NCBI GenBank assembly: GCA_001557505.1
Contig: LSAX01000004.1
Location: forward strand, 806,001-870,000
Length of the DNA stretch: 64,000 bases
Reading direction: 5' to 3'
Source of the DNA: Reticulascus tulasneorum
Lineage: Eukaryota > Ascomycota > Sordariomycetes > Glomerellales > Reticulascaceae
Made by a program: the position numbers and the translations under genes. Shown here in pieces: positions 44,338 to 56,759 of this stretch. The notes below the pieces were generated by a model. It ran no database searches, was not told the DNA's origin, and saw only the letters and a program-made list of their open reading frames with translations. Within the stretch, counting starts at the first letter, position 1; each line of letters starts with the position of its first letter.

Positions 44338-47247
44338 ATGCCTCGTGCTTCGAACCAAGGGAAGCGACAGCAAGGCGCGGCGAATCAGCGAGACACGAGA
44401 CATGAGAATGGACTTGTAGGTCCTGGGAAGCGCGTCGCCAGCAAGAAGAGCCAGAGCCAGCTCGATGGCTCCGCCAGGCCAGCCGACAGCCACTCGGTTG
44501 GCCCGGCGTTGCCATCGCCGCTGCCATATGCTGCGAATGGGAACGGGAACGGCAATTGCGCTGGGAATGGGAAGCACCCCGTTGGTATGGCCCTCGACAA
44601 TCGATCCCACGAGTCGCTCAGGAGGGGGTCGCTGGGTGCGTATTCGGAATCCTCCTCGACCGAATCCGTGAACTCGCAAATGGGCAATGGAAACGGCATG
44701 CTGGAGGCGAACCACCGACAAATCGACGTCAATGCATCCAAGAACATCGATGTCCACCGTGATTCCGGCCCTTTCGAATTGGCAGCGACAGTCCTCAAGG
44801 CGCTGCCCCTCTACGACACTCTCGCCATCCTCATCATCCTCATGCAGGTGCCTCCCGTTGCCTTGTCCGGAATCTACATGCTCTTCACATTTCTTACTTT
44901 CGTTCCGCCCGTCACCACCAGTTCTGGAATCAACATCAACCTCGCTGAGATTTTCGACTGGAATTCGACAATGCCATCGCTAGTTACAGTAGCGTGCATG
45001 GACGTGTTTATCCTCCTGGTCTGGCTGTTTCTGTGGCCGCCAATCCAACATGCGATTCTCGACCTCGCCAAGCCCGTCATTGCAGTCACTCTAGGAGGGG
45101 GAACAAGCTCCAGGGAAGGGACGTCACGGAGCGTAACCACCTGCTTCTTGCTCGTCATCGCCTCCCACCTCTTTCGGAGTTCCAGGCTACACTGGTCCCG
45201 CGCGGCCCGCTTTCTTCCCTCGACCTGGAATATTTCTCCCGATACCAACGATCCTCTAGAATCAATTTCGCGCGGCTACGACAAGAGAGGTCCTCATGGG
45301 TGGATCAAGAGTATATTGGCTATTCACATTTTGACGCAAGGCATTGTACGGTATATCAGGGAGTGGTATATAAGGAGAGAAAAAGGAAATGCATCATCAC
45401 AAGGATTGCTTGATCCAGAAGCAGGCAAGCCGGAAACGTCGACCGACACGGGTTTCGCCACGCCAGACACCGACGCCAACTTCACGCCAAATTCGACAAT
45501 CTCGTCGACGAAGAAGAGGAGGAAGCAGAGTACTCAGGTTCGACTCCAGCAACCGCTATGGGCAGCACTGGCTAGTACCAAGATTGTCATGGTCAAGGAG
45601 TACGAACTGTCTCATGCTGCTTCCGAATCGGCTGGTTCCAACGCAACTGACATTCACAACTTGGGGAATGCACCATTCGACACACAACCAGAACAAATCT
45701 GGATTTCGTATATTGGTTATGACGAAGTATGTTTTAACACCAGCCACTTCCCAGCTACAGGGTCATCCCGCCAAGGAAATGGTCATGTTACGCAACCATC
45801 CGGTGTCGACACATCTAAGCCTTTCTTCGTCCGAGTCAACAAAGCCTACTGGCAACCGACTCGCATTCTCCCCGTCGAGGACGAGGACGAACTGGACGCA
45901 GCAGGTACCACGTGGTGTGGAGATATTTATGGGCTACGACCGCTGTCAAAGTATGTCTGCGAGTTCGTCGACAGCTACACAAATCGGGTCATCTTCTCCG
46001 CCAGTATTAGGACTACTCAAGCGCCATCCAGGGACTCGGAGGGTGTCATCAGCCCGCCAGCGAATGGGCAGCAGTTGCTTCGTCCAGACTCACCAGCCAC
46101 GACACTAAAGAGCACCATCACTGCGAATAACGAGAGGTTAGCGGATGAGAAGTCCAAACTCAAGATACTTCGCAAGGAATGGAAAAGCAAGACGAGTGCG
46201 CTGAAGAGGGAAAATGAAAGACTTGACAACATGGTCCAATCAGCTGGGGGGAACGACGACAAGCTGAGGCAGAAAATACAGCAGCAAGAAAGTCTCAAGT
46301 CTCAGGCGGACAAGGATATCTCTCAGCTGGAGGCCGACCTCAAGGCGTTCGAGACCGCACCGGAAGGGTTCCAGGAGCGCAAAAAGCAGACAGAAAAGAA
46401 ATGGGCCGCCGAGAAGGCTGTGTTTGAGGTTGCGTCGAAAGAGTTCAAAGAGTACCAGGCATCCCTTGACGGGGTCGTCAAGTCCAAGGCAGATGACCAG
46501 AGCGGGATTCAGACGAGGCGAAGCAAGATTGCTGTCCGGATTGCCAAGGTGGACAACGAACTCGCGCGGATTACGGACGCCAACAACCGCGGTCTCAACG
46601 AGGCGGAACGACGCCGGCAGCGGCAGGCGGCGTGGCAGGCAGAGACGGTGACTATCGAGAGCAACTTTAGAGAGAGCATCTCGAACATTCGAGGGGTCAA
46701 CATTCACAAGCAGGAGCAGGTTGACGCTGCCATGCAACAGTTACGCACGTTCCACGAGCAGATGAACCAACCCAACGCCCTGTCGTACGAGATGCCCGAC
46801 CCTCAACTCATATCTCAGCAGTTCGCACCTAACCCTTGGAATCCCATCTCCTCCGTTCCTTCGCAATACTCCACATCTATGTGGCCGCCCGCCGCAACCT
46901 CCGGACTTGGTGCATCCATGATGCCATCCGTCTCAGCCACAGTAGGCTGGGGACTGCCGCAGCCGACGCTCGGTCCCGGCGCTCTTAAGGCTAGGGGCCG
47001 ATCCTCGAGCATGCTTAGCGACGTGTCCGGGTTCACCCAGTCCAGCGCAGCGGACGATGATGGCGGTTCTACGTACCACCACACGCCGCCCGTGCAGACG
47101 CAACTACCCTCTAGAGGTCCGCCCGGCTTCGCGTTCTCGAGATATCGACAAGGCAGCGTGGGCGGGGCCTCGGCAAGGAGTAGCGTGAGGAGCGGCAGCG
47201 GGAGTGGCAGTGGTGGAAGCATGAGGGACCCAACGAGTCCGACCTGA
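44338..47247 (+). CDS. acrB: AcrB-like protein (ubiquitination network, carbon catabolite repression)
   Basis: A single frame of 969 residues. Residues 1-140 are polar and Gly/Asn-rich. Three to four hydrophobic helices follow: LPLYDTLAILIILMQVPPVALSGIYMLF, VTVACMDVFILLVWLFLW, TTCFLLVIASHLF and a weaker ILAIHILTQGIV. A long coiled coil covers about residues 590-790 (ERLADEKSKLKILRKEWKSKTSALKRENERLD onward). The tail is Pro/Ser/Gly-rich. This layout matches Aspergillus nidulans AcrB, a membrane coiled-coil protein genetically linked to the CreB/CreD ubiquitination system, acriflavine resistance and carbon repression. The assignment rests on architecture and remembered similarity. Confidence 0.75.
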   Translation: MPRASNQGKRQQGAANQRDTRHENGLVGPGKRVASKKSQSQLDGSARPADSHSVGPALPSPLPYAANGNGNGNCAGNGKHPVGMALDNRSHESLRRGSLGAYSESSSTESVNSQMGNGNGMLEANHRQIDVNASKNIDVHRDSGPFELAATVLKALPLYDTLAILIILMQVPPVALSGIYMLFTFLTFVPPVTTSSGININLAEIFDWNSTMPSLVTVACMDVFILLVWLFLWPPIQHAILDLAKPVIAVTLGGGTSSREGTSRSVTTCFLLVIASHLFRSSRLHWSRAARFLPSTWNISPDTNDPLESISRGYDKRGPHGWIKSILAIHILTQGIVRYIREWYIRREKGNASSQGLLDPEAGKPETSTDTGFATPDTDANFTPNSTISSTKKRRKQSTQVRLQQPLWAALASTKIVMVKEYELSHAASESAGSNATDIHNLGNAPFDTQPEQIWISYIGYDEVCFNTSHFPATGSSRQGNGHVTQPSGVDTSKPFFVRVNKAYWQPTRILPVEDEDELDAAGTTWCGDIYGLRPLSKYVCEFVDSYTNRVIFSASIRTTQAPSRDSEGVISPPANGQQLLRPDSPATTLKSTITANNERLADEKSKLKILRKEWKSKTSALKRENERLDNMVQSAGGNDDKLRQKIQQQESLKSQADKDISQLEADLKAFETAPEGFQERKKQTEKKWAAEKAVFEVASKEFKEYQASLDGVVKSKADDQSGIQTRRSKIAVRIAKVDNELARITDANNRGLNEAERRRQRQAAWQAETVTIESNFRESISNIRGVNIHKQEQVDAAMQQLRTFHEQMNQPNALSYEMPDPQLISQQFAPNPWNPISSVPSQYSTSMWPPAATSGLGASMMPSVSATVGWGLPQPTLGPGALKARGRSSSMLSDVSGFTQSSAADDDGGSTYHHTPPVQTQLPSRGPPGFAFSRYRQGSVGGASARSSVRSGSGSGSGGSMRDPTSPT

Positions 47248-48080
47248 TGTGCCTGCTACCTACTTGGTTCTGCTTGATTCTGGCTGGTTTTGTTCTACCC
47301 CTGGAGATGTGTCTGGTCGATGAAGCAACCGATGGTCTTGTCCGATGGGATATGGCTGGGTGGTTGTGGTTGGATTAGCCTCCGAGCGTGAATAAAAAGT
47401 TGTGCCTTGTTTATTCTTTCGTCATCCGTTCTAATGTGACTGCGTGATGTCCAATGGCCGAGTCCAATACTCATGATGGTGGGCGAAGCGGGGCGTTCAA
47501 GGTGGGCTGTGGGTAGCCTTCGCATCGGTCCTTCCGAACAGTGATAATTATGAAGACACACTCGGGAGTACCGTCGTAAATTGTTTCTAGCATGTTTAGC
47601 TAATATCAGTGTCAAGCTTCCAGCTGCCTTTCGCTCTACAAAATTTATACACCAAAGATCCAAATCCCTTCCTTGTAGAGCTCTCTATTTTCTAAGACTA
47701 TTGGAATTGTCTGTTTTCTGACCGTGTAGTTATAGGAGTAGAAAGCTTCCTCTCGGATCTAAACATAGTTGGCTACCTATCTCACGTTCTTTCTTTTAGA
47801 GGTACTATTCCCGTGCTATTTTCTAGCGGGCTGCTTGGAGACTGAGTTAAGATTGATAGGAAAGCCGCTCGCTAAGATTCTATCACGGCAAGTCCTCACT
47901 TCAAAGGGGTTTGCATTGTCCTCTTTGCCAGCTTTCATACATCCAAATAATCAAATGGGACTACTGGAGAGCCCCGAAACCCTGTGATCGAGTTTATAAG
48001 CTCAGTGTTCTTCTCAGGTTCTTCTGCAGGCAAAGAGGAGAGGCAGCAAATTTCCAAACCCGGGGCCTGTAACTGTGTGT
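47248..48080. other. Convergent intergenic region
   Basis: About 0.8 kb between the ends of acrB and the HET-NACHT-WD40 gene. No supportable gene. Confidence 0.4.
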
Positions 48081-51000
48081 CTAGGCCACTGGCTCCTCGG
48101 ACCAGAAACTGAGGAATATGACGCGGCCCGACTCATACCTCATCGCGATTGTTGAGCCTGCCATCCGCCATAGTCTTGGCCGGTATTGAGCAGGGAGCCA
48201 CAGCACTTTCTCGCCGTACCGTGTAATCCAATTGTCGTCCGAGCTCAGGCCATACCCCTCGCCCTCGGGTTCTGCTGGCAGCGTACTTGCTCCTTGTATT
48301 ATCTGCTGATCGGAATCGCGACCGACATCTATAGTACCGCTCTCGGTGTACAGATGTGAGCCCGAGGAGTCGAATACTATACTTTGAGGAGTCCATCCGA
48401 TGGTGGGTATGCGTCTATAGTACCTCTGTAGCGTGCCATCCCCAACATCCCAAACCCTAATGTTAAAACTGGCCGAGGCCGAAGCGAGAAGGCGGTTATC
48501 AGGCGAGAAGGCTACCGAGCAGATGGAATTGTCCCTGGGCGTCTGTATACGCAGTCCCGAGCCGCTTGCCGTATCCCACACCATAATGATGTACCCGACC
48601 AAACCGTGCGAGGTCGAAACAAGGAAGCCTCCATCAGGCGAAAAGCCCATTAAGCTGACCCATCTGCTATGACCCTCGAGTGTATGTTTACACGTCCAGG
48701 AGCCCGTTACCGTATCCCACAGCTTAATAGTGAAATCAGACGAGGCTGAAGCCAGGATGCGTCCATCGGGAGAGAAGACCATTAAACAGACCGGTTTGGC
48801 ATGGCCCTCGAGTGTTTGTATACACTTCCAGGAGCCCGTCACCATAGCCCACACCTTAATAGTGCAATCGGATGAGGCGGAGACGAAGAAGCGGCCATCG
48901 GGCGAGAAGCCTATACCGTCGACGCAGATGTCAGTGGCCTCGGGTTCCTGTGCAGGCGCGGCCACACGCTGCATCGTATCCCACAACTTAACAGTGCAAT
49001 CCCTCGAAGCCGAGGCAAGGAAGTGTCCATCGGGCGACAAGGTGAGTGCGAGGAAATTCCTGCTGTGGCCTTCGAGGGTCTTTACACACATGCCCGTGGC
49101 GACATCCCATAGCTTGACGACACGATCATCTGTGACCGAAGCAAATAAGCGGCCATCGGGTGAGAATTCTGCAGAAGAAATGATTTGTTCGTGACCCTCC
49201 AGCCTGTGCAGACACGTTCCTGTCATGGCATCCCAGATCTGAATGGTACTATTGTTTGAGACCGCAGCAAGTAAGCGGCCATCAGGCGAGGAGCCTACCG
49301 AGAGGACCCAGTTATTCGGGCCCTCGAGCGCCTGTATGAATCGTCCCGTGACGGCATCCCATATTTTAATAATATGATCCTCATAGGTAAATGCAAGCAA
49401 ATGGCTATCATTCAAGTAGACCAACGGCTGGTCGTATGGGTCGTTGCCCTCGATGGTGTGTAAACGCGTCCCTGTAACGGCATCCCAAACCATAATAGTG
49501 CAATCCGCTGAAGCCGAAGCAACTATGCGAGCATCGGGTGAGAAGGCTACAGAGGAGACCCAATTTTCATGGCTCCCGAGTGTCTGTACGCATGTTCCGG
49601 CCAAGGTATCCCAGATCTTTGTAGTGCAATCACCCGAGCCCGAAGCGAGGAAGCGTCCATCTCGTGAGAAGACTAAAGAGTATACCCCATCGCCATGGCC
49701 CTTGAGTGTTTGTTCGCATGTCCCCGTCATGACATCCCAGATCCTAACAGTGGAATCCCCCGAGCCCGAAGCAAGCAAGCGCCCGTCGGGTGAGAAGGCT
49801 ACAGAGTAGACCCAGTGTCGGTGCCCCTCGAGAGTCTGTATGCACGCATTCCATTCTAGATCGACCTCTGACATGGTCAATATCCAGGTCGAAGCCTCGC
49901 CATCGAAGTTGTTTCGGATGATGCCGTTTTCTGGGGAAAAGAAAATAGCAGAGGAGTAAAGTTGCAAAGGGTAGTCGGAAACTATCGGAATGCAATTCCG
50001 AATGAACCGGTTTGCATCACGGAGAAACGCATCGATATCTGTTCCAGGCTAGTTGTCTTTAGTATAGTTATGCATGATGAGTTGCTGGTAACTAGGTTCC
50101 AGAAAGCTTACTTGGCTCAGCCTCTGCAGGCTCTTTATCATGTCGAGACTTTCGAATACCTTGTCCAGAAGGCATAAAGCTTCGATCCAGTGAAGGAAGT
50201 GCGCCTTGAGGAAAGTGCTGACTTGTTCTCCCCCTTGTATGACTGCCTTGCCGCGTTCCAAGTGAAACACCCAGTATAAACAAGCGTACTGGACTTCGGG
50301 CGGGAGATTTTTATCTATCTTCTGGTTGTCAATATGCGATAGCGCCATCCCTGGTTTACGTAATCCACAGATATCCTTCTTCAAGAATCCTGCAGATAGT
50401 CGCTGGATGCATCGGACGGCAAGCCTCTCGTGGGTCTCTCGTTCGTCGACCCAAAACTCGTTTGTTCCCTTTTTGGCCGGATCCACGAGGAAATCACGAA
50501 AGGACAGGTGAAACGTTCGGATACGCGCATCTGCTCTAGATGGGACGTCTAATACCGAGTGAAGGGGTTTGAGCTGACCTTGGATTGTGGCTAGAGGGAT
50601 ATCCAGAAGCCGTGAGAGGGCCGACGCGGAGAGTGGCTCGCAGAGAAGGACAATCGCACCAACGATTCCTCGGAATCCGTCGACCAGGCGCTTTCTTGCA
50701 GGACCAGTCTTATCGACCACGAGTTGGTTAAGAACAGGGAGGTACGTCCCATCGAGCCGATCCAATTCGGAGTCGTGGAATTCGGCCTCATATTCCAAAA
50801 GCTTTTGCAACTGACTATCCGGATCGCACCAGGCCGGATCCTCGAGGAACCGACATATTGTGGCAGCGAAGATGAAAAGTGGTGTGGCTACGCGGACTAG
50901 ACTTGAGATCCGTTGACCAGGCCAGTCGGGCGGCAGTTGTACATCTTCGAAGGCGTCGGCATTGTAGTCGTTGCGTATTCTAGCCAGTTCGTACTCAAGA

Positions 51001-52400
51001 AAAATGCGTAGATCACGGTCGATAACAGGGCTAGGTATTTCATGGAGGACAAAGTCCTGGTATTCGCCCTGGATCTTGGTAAAGCCAAGGCGAATTGGCA
51101 GGTCGGGCCGGCTGGTGAGGAATGTCTTCAGACGCACTGAGGTAAGAGTCTTTGCTTGGGAAAAGAAGTATATGATAGCCTTAATATCTAGGTCGTGGTT
51201 ACATTCGTCTAGGGCATCCACAACAAAAACAAGGGTCTGCGGATGCCGCATCTTTGATATGGGTTGTAGGATGAGCTTCTCGAATTGCTCCCGCAAGGCC
51301 TTGCTTGGGAGAGAAGGATCCGCGTCAAGCGCACTTCGGACGTGCCGAGCGATAGGAGGCAGCCTCAAGGCAAGCTGGGCGGCCAGGGTGGTGAAGAATC
51401 TGGTGGCACCCCCCCGGTCAGCCTCGCCTCTCTTGAAGAAGAAGCTGGCGCCGAGGACATTGTTTTTGTGGAAGCGCTGCGCCACCGTGCGGGAGATGGT
51501 GGATTTACCGGTGCCGGCCATGCCATTGAGCCAATATATCGGCTTTCCGTTAGGATCCTCAGGCCAGTCTACAATCTGGCTAAGGAGGTCGGTTCGCGTA
51601 TCAGGATGGCATTGCGGGTTGTGTTCCTCGGCGCGCGAATCGAATGCCGCCTCGTTGGCGATCGGAATGGATAGAGGTTTGGTAGCCTCGTTGACCTCCT
51701 TTAGCAGCCGCTCAAATGCCTTCTCTCTACCTTCGCCGTAGATGAGGGGCATCTGGACGTCGAAGAGGCCTAGCATCGCGTACGCCTTGTCCTCTTGGCG
51801 CGTGGTCTCCCGCTTCTCGATCCATGCCAGTCGCTCGGAGACGGGGAACTCTTCTAGCGGGTCGCCTTGAAGGGCCTGGGCGGGGATACCTGTTGCATCG
51901 TGGATGTGCTGCTCGAGAAATTCCTTGTCCCCGAGTAGCACGCGGTCTTTCGAGTAGAACTCTACTATAGTAGGCGCAAGGAGTTCCTGCAAAGTCCATC
52001 CGCGAGTAAACCATCGACTCTTCCGAAACGCCTCTTCCCAGAGCGGCCCACTAGACTGTCGCGAGACGTCGGCAAGATACACATAGCAGCGGGCCGCACG
52101 GCGGTACCAGCGAAACATGCTATTGATGGCTTCCGCGAGCTCGGCACTGCTCGTCTTATCGATGCAGCAAGTGTCCACCCAAAAGTAGGACAGGCCATCG
52201 CGCTGGGCTTGCTCACCGCAGAAGACAATCTTTTCATATCCGCTTTGTGTCGAGGCTGTACAACTCTTCATGTCTTGGATGCTGACTTCCTCGGCACCCC
52301 AAGTGTGCGACAGGATGGCATATGGGGGAATGTCGTCGTAAAACTCTTGGGTCAAGCTGATCACCCCCGCAACGCTCCGATGCAGTAGACGCATGGTCAC
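48081..52400 (-). CDS. HET-NACHT-WD40 NLR (HNWD-type)
   Basis: Exons 52400-50112 and 50048-48081 give 1,418 residues; the 63-nt intron falls before PGTDIDAFLRDANRFI, a conserved linker. Residues 1 to about 225 are a HET domain (YAILSHTWG, FWVDTCCIDK, FTRGWTLQELLAP). NACHT follows, with P-loop GMAGTGKST (about 293-301) and Walker B VFVVDALDEC (about 391-400). The C-terminus has about ten WD40 repeats of roughly 42 residues ending in IWD/LWD/VWD, one expanded and some degenerate. This is the het-d/het-e/het-r type layout of Podospora, where the WD repeats recognise non-self variants and the HET domain triggers cell death. The open frame is intact, so it may be functional. The repeats here are diverged rather than near-identical. 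Confidence 0.92.
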
Positions 52401-54803
52401 GAGCGTATTGGGATGTCGGCGTAATCGCAGCCAGCGATCGCCAACCTGGACTCTTTCTATTTATGTGGTAGACATGCACATCTTATCACGGATGGAACGT
52501 CGGTTGTCGAAGAGCAGCGGCGAGGCAGGAGGTCACGGGACTTCTAGGTATGCAGCAGCTTTGCAGCCGGCCAGCCACAGCCTTCCTCGTTTGCGCGGCA
52601 TTGGTTCTGAATCCGATGAGCGGAGCGACAGCGTAATCTGCAGACGTTCGATCTATCAGAGTAGCAGAGAGACGATGCAATATAAAATCCAAATCGCAGT
52701 CGCCTGCTTTCAAGGGGCTCTCAGCTAAGACGCAACTACAATCCGGCAAGTTCTAGGTAGTGCAGATTAGATCTCAGGATCAAGAAGATCGGGTCCTTAC
52801 GGCGCCGAGCTGTAATCAGATGGGTGTGAGAATAGGCCTACTGGCTAAATATGGAACACCCTTGACCAACCTGCCACTTCACCGGTCGATTCAGAGTAGA
52901 TCGCGCATTAATTAGCTGTATTCCACATTTGCATTACGGCACACATTGAACTAGTAAACTATGTTACAAATCTGTATCAATTGAAGTAGAAGACGGAAAT
53001 AAATGTGTGCTGGCCACAATCTATCTGTGTGCGTATTTAGGAAATCCTAGCGAGATATCAAACTAGGATCGGGCATGAGTGAGAGATTCTTGATCCAGTA
53101 CATATGCAGCTAGGCCAGGGAACTAAGGGAGTTCCCTCTACTAATTAACGATGTGCGACTGCAGTGGGTGCGCACTGGACAGTGACCTCCCAGGCCATAA
53201 TTACCGGATGCGCTAGCAGATATCTTACATTGGTCATACCCAGCAGAAAGAAGTCGGATATCACAAAATCGGAGAACTGATTTCGGGCCTCTGCTGTGCT
53301 ACGTATGCTTGCCATGTTAAACAATTTGCAAGTAGGCTAATCGCATTGAGCTTTGAGCTCATTGTTCAGTTGAAACATCAGTACGAGTTGCCCCAGCACA
53401 ACGCTCAACATCTCATCCATTGCGAGGTCTGGGCGATTTCGGAGTCACATCTTGTCATCCCGCCCCCGGTTGGGAATGTGAGTCACGGGCAATATATCAC
53501 GATAGCGACATCTCAACAATTCCTCGTCGCCTCGTTTTTTTTGAACTGCTAACCAGGTTTATATCGCCTACCTAGCTCGAGGTCAAAGCTGCTACTGGCC
53601 GCCCCGTCTGAGGTCTGAGTCACGAAGCTTCACGGTCCTACCTTAGCTTGCTCCTCGGCTTGCTTGCATGCAGAGGGCCTACCCACTGGGTTCCCAGGTA
53701 GTACCCAAGGAGTCTGGTCTAACCCACCACGGCGGCTACGCGCATGTGAAGATATGCGCTTCGCAGGCGAAAACCACCCCACCTCGCTAAATCGACAGGT
53801 GGGTAGAGCTCTGAAACAGGGCACTTGGGGTGCAGTTCTGCATGCGGGTTCCGAGCTTCACATGCATAAGTCGCCCACCGTCGGCCCACCGTTCGACTTG
53901 CCTGGGGGAGGGGGGTCCACCTCTTCGACTTCGAGTTCGCCAATGCTACACGGAGGAACTAGGTTATGTGGTTATCAACCCTAAGCTTTCCTAGGCGTGT
54001 TAAGGTGCTCGCCATAGGTAGGTTGACCGGGTCTAGGTCGCGAAAAAGATAGACGCATGGTGCTGCGTAGGAGGGAGGGAGGCACGGGAGGCCCAGGTCC
54101 CAGCAGCGATAGGTCGATAGAGGGGGAAACGTGCAAGAAGAGTTTTTGCCTCGGGCCGTTTCGACGCTGCAATTCGCTGAGACGGTGGGCAGGCGACACT
54201 TTGGTGGGGCGTCCCTGCACAAGCGGATTGGGGCTGAGGTCTAGGGGGTCCGACGAATCAGAGCTGGAAGACGGCATGTTACAGGGGGTGCGGTCACTGG
54301 AGCTGGGTATGCCGATTGGGGAGGGTCCGGATTGGATTAGGGGATTGGGGGGATAATGGGTGGCATCAGTAGTTACTAGGTACGGATTCGTTTGGTGGGG
54401 TGTGGTCTTGGATGATCGAGGGGGCTCGGCATGAATAAGAAGAGAGGGTACTCCATGAATCAGTGTGGCGATTTGTCTCTTGTCCTTTCGTCACCTGAGT
54501 ATCGTAATCGTCGTTTTTGACTATCAACATTCCCGAAAGAACCCAATTTCTATTTCTAGAGAATCTTAATTCTCCTCAAACTCTACCAAGCCGCCGGAGG
54601 TGGATACCATAGGTACCTCACTCCACCGACGTTACTGCGTACTACTTTGACGTCAGCTGTTTCGTTCTACAAACAGCTGCGCCCTCGTTACTGAAGCGCG
54701 TGATCGTTCTTCAAGTGCACACCACGTCTACCAACTACTACTGGATTGCGAAATCGATTGACGCACACGGCGACTCTTGAATGCATCCTCCGCAATACTC
54801 ACG
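52401..54803. promoter_or_regulatory. Divergent intergenic region, NLR to lipase
   Basis: About 2.4 kb without a supportable gene, holding the promoters of the HNWD gene (left) and the lipase (right). An AGGTACCT palindrome lies at 54611-54618 and a CRE palindrome TGACGTCA at 54648-54655. Confidence 0.45.
54648..54655. promoter_or_regulatory. CRE palindrome TGACGTCA upstream of the lipase
   Basis: An exact CRE lies 149 bp upstream of the lipase ATG. It is a candidate bZIP (Atf/CREB) site by motif only. Confidence 0.4.
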
Positions 54804-56759
54804 ATGGGCTTCTTCGACCGCAAAAAGGTCAAGAAGACCGCTCCAAACACCCCACTAAACCATCCGCCCAGGCAACCCCCGCCACCCCAGCATTCCTCGA
54901 CCCAGACACCGCAATACTGGCACCAACCGCAGCAACAGCAGCACCACCACCATCAGCATCAGCATCATGATTATCGCCAGCCTCAATCCTTCCAGCCGGC
55001 TGGCTATCTCCCCGCGCCGCCGGGCTGGACGCCCCAACCCCAATCACCCCCGCCGCCTTATGGCTACCAGCAACCTATTGTCGTGAACCAGCATTACTAT
55101 CTCTCTCCGCCCAACTCCCCGCCAAACACGCATGCCGGGAGCACGGGGATGAACTGCAATCTGGCCAACCTGGGGAATGGAACTCTGGGCAAGTTCACCG
55201 GTTCCATGGTACATCTCGCCAAGGAGGTTGTCCCGCCGAACATGGGGGTTCCCTTCATTGACGACGGCCTGCCGGCGTGTACGCACATCATCAACCAGAC
55301 TGCGGCCTGCATAGACCAGATCTCGAGCCGCTTCAACGACGTCATGACGCTGATTGATCGGGAGCGCTTCAAGGGGAATGAGGGGGACCTGTTTACCTAC
55401 CAGCCCTATCCCTCTCAGACGCAGGAACTGGTTCCTGTCGAGAAGCCCAAGGGCGCGCTGGGTTCGCCCAAGAAGAAGGGACGGGATGCGCCAAAGGGGC
55501 AGACCACCGCTGTCGCGGCCAGTGTGGTATCGGGGAGTTACTTCGCCAAGGTGGAGTTGTACGCCAATGCCAGGCTACCGATGAATCTCCCCCCGTTACG
55601 ACTGTAAGACCTCCATCCCCACCTCGGCACACAAATGCATTGACTAACATTCCCCAGCTACATCCCCACCTGGCCCCTCCTCTGCCTCGCGGCCCAGTAC
55701 GCGGAACGAGTCTACGACTCCGCCCGTGGTGCCGAGCGCGACGCCCACGTCAGCGCCGACTGGCGCACCGGCACCAAGGCAATGGTCATCAAGTCCGTGC
55801 CCATGGACCACATGAACACCATTGTCTTCGCCATCCGAGGCACCGCCACCTTCATGGACTGGGCCGTGAACCTCAACTCGGCCCCAACTGCTCCGACCGG
55901 CTTCCTCGACGACATGGGCAACTCGTGCCATGCCGGATTCCTAACCGTCGCGCGGAAGATGGTGAAACCTGTCGCTGCTAGGCTGCGCCAGCTGCTGCAG
56001 GAGGATCCGTCCCGCGCGAGCTACTCGCTGCTTATCACGGGGCACTCCGCCGGAGGCGCGGTGGCCGCGTTGCTGTATAGCCATATGTTGGCTGTGACGA
56101 AACAGGCGGAGAGCGAGCTGAACATCCTGACGGGCTGCTTCAAGCGCGTGCATTGTGTTACGTTCGGGACCCCCCCGGTGAGCCTGCTGCCGCTGCAGAG
56201 ACCAGATCGGCCAGAGCTGCGAAAGAGCTTGTTCTTGAGCTTCGTGAATGAGGGAGACCCGGTCTGTCGAGCGGACAAGGCGTACGTGAAGAGCTTGCTG
56301 GAACTCTTCGCCACGCCAGCACCCTCACCACCGAAGCCCAAGCAATCTTCCTCCTCAAGCCTCCTGCTTCATGGGGCGCCGAACACGAAACCCAGCAAGT
56401 CCCCGCGGAAGGAGAAATCGAAAGCTTCGCTCGCGACCAAGGCATCTAAGGTGTCGATGAAGTCCACGAGCTCGGGGAGCAAGTCTACCCGCTCAGGCCC
56501 GGTGTGGAAGCTCCCCCCATGCACGCTCAGCAGCGCTGGCCGCATCGTGGTCTTGCGGACGGGGGATCCAACGGCGAAAGTCAAAGATCGGAAGACGGTC
56601 GAGGAGAGGCTCAACGAAGGGGTCGTGGCGCAGACGGTCAGCGATGACATGCTGAGAGGTGTGATCTGGGGTGATCCGGTGTGCCATGTCATGAAGCTCT
56701 ACAGCGGGAGGATTGAGATTCTGGCTGTGGGGGCTGTGACGGGGAAGAACGGGAGGTGA
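54804..56759 (+). CDS. Class 3 (fungal) lipase-like protein
   Basis: Exons 54804-55603 and 55658-56759 encode 633 residues. The start MGFFDRKKVKK precedes a Pro/Gln/His-rich region (about residues 15-100) with no signal peptide. A conserved helical region follows, then the lipase 3 domain: VFAIRGTATFMDWAVNL, nucleophile elbow GHSAGGAVAALL, FVNEGDPVCRADK (candidate acid) and DPVCHVMKLYSG (candidate His). A Lys/Ser-rich insert lies between the last two. Without a signal it is probably intracellular and acts on membrane or storage lipids. The intron (GTAAGA...TCCCCAG) is supported by phase and by LYIPTWPLL continuity. Confidence 0.87.
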
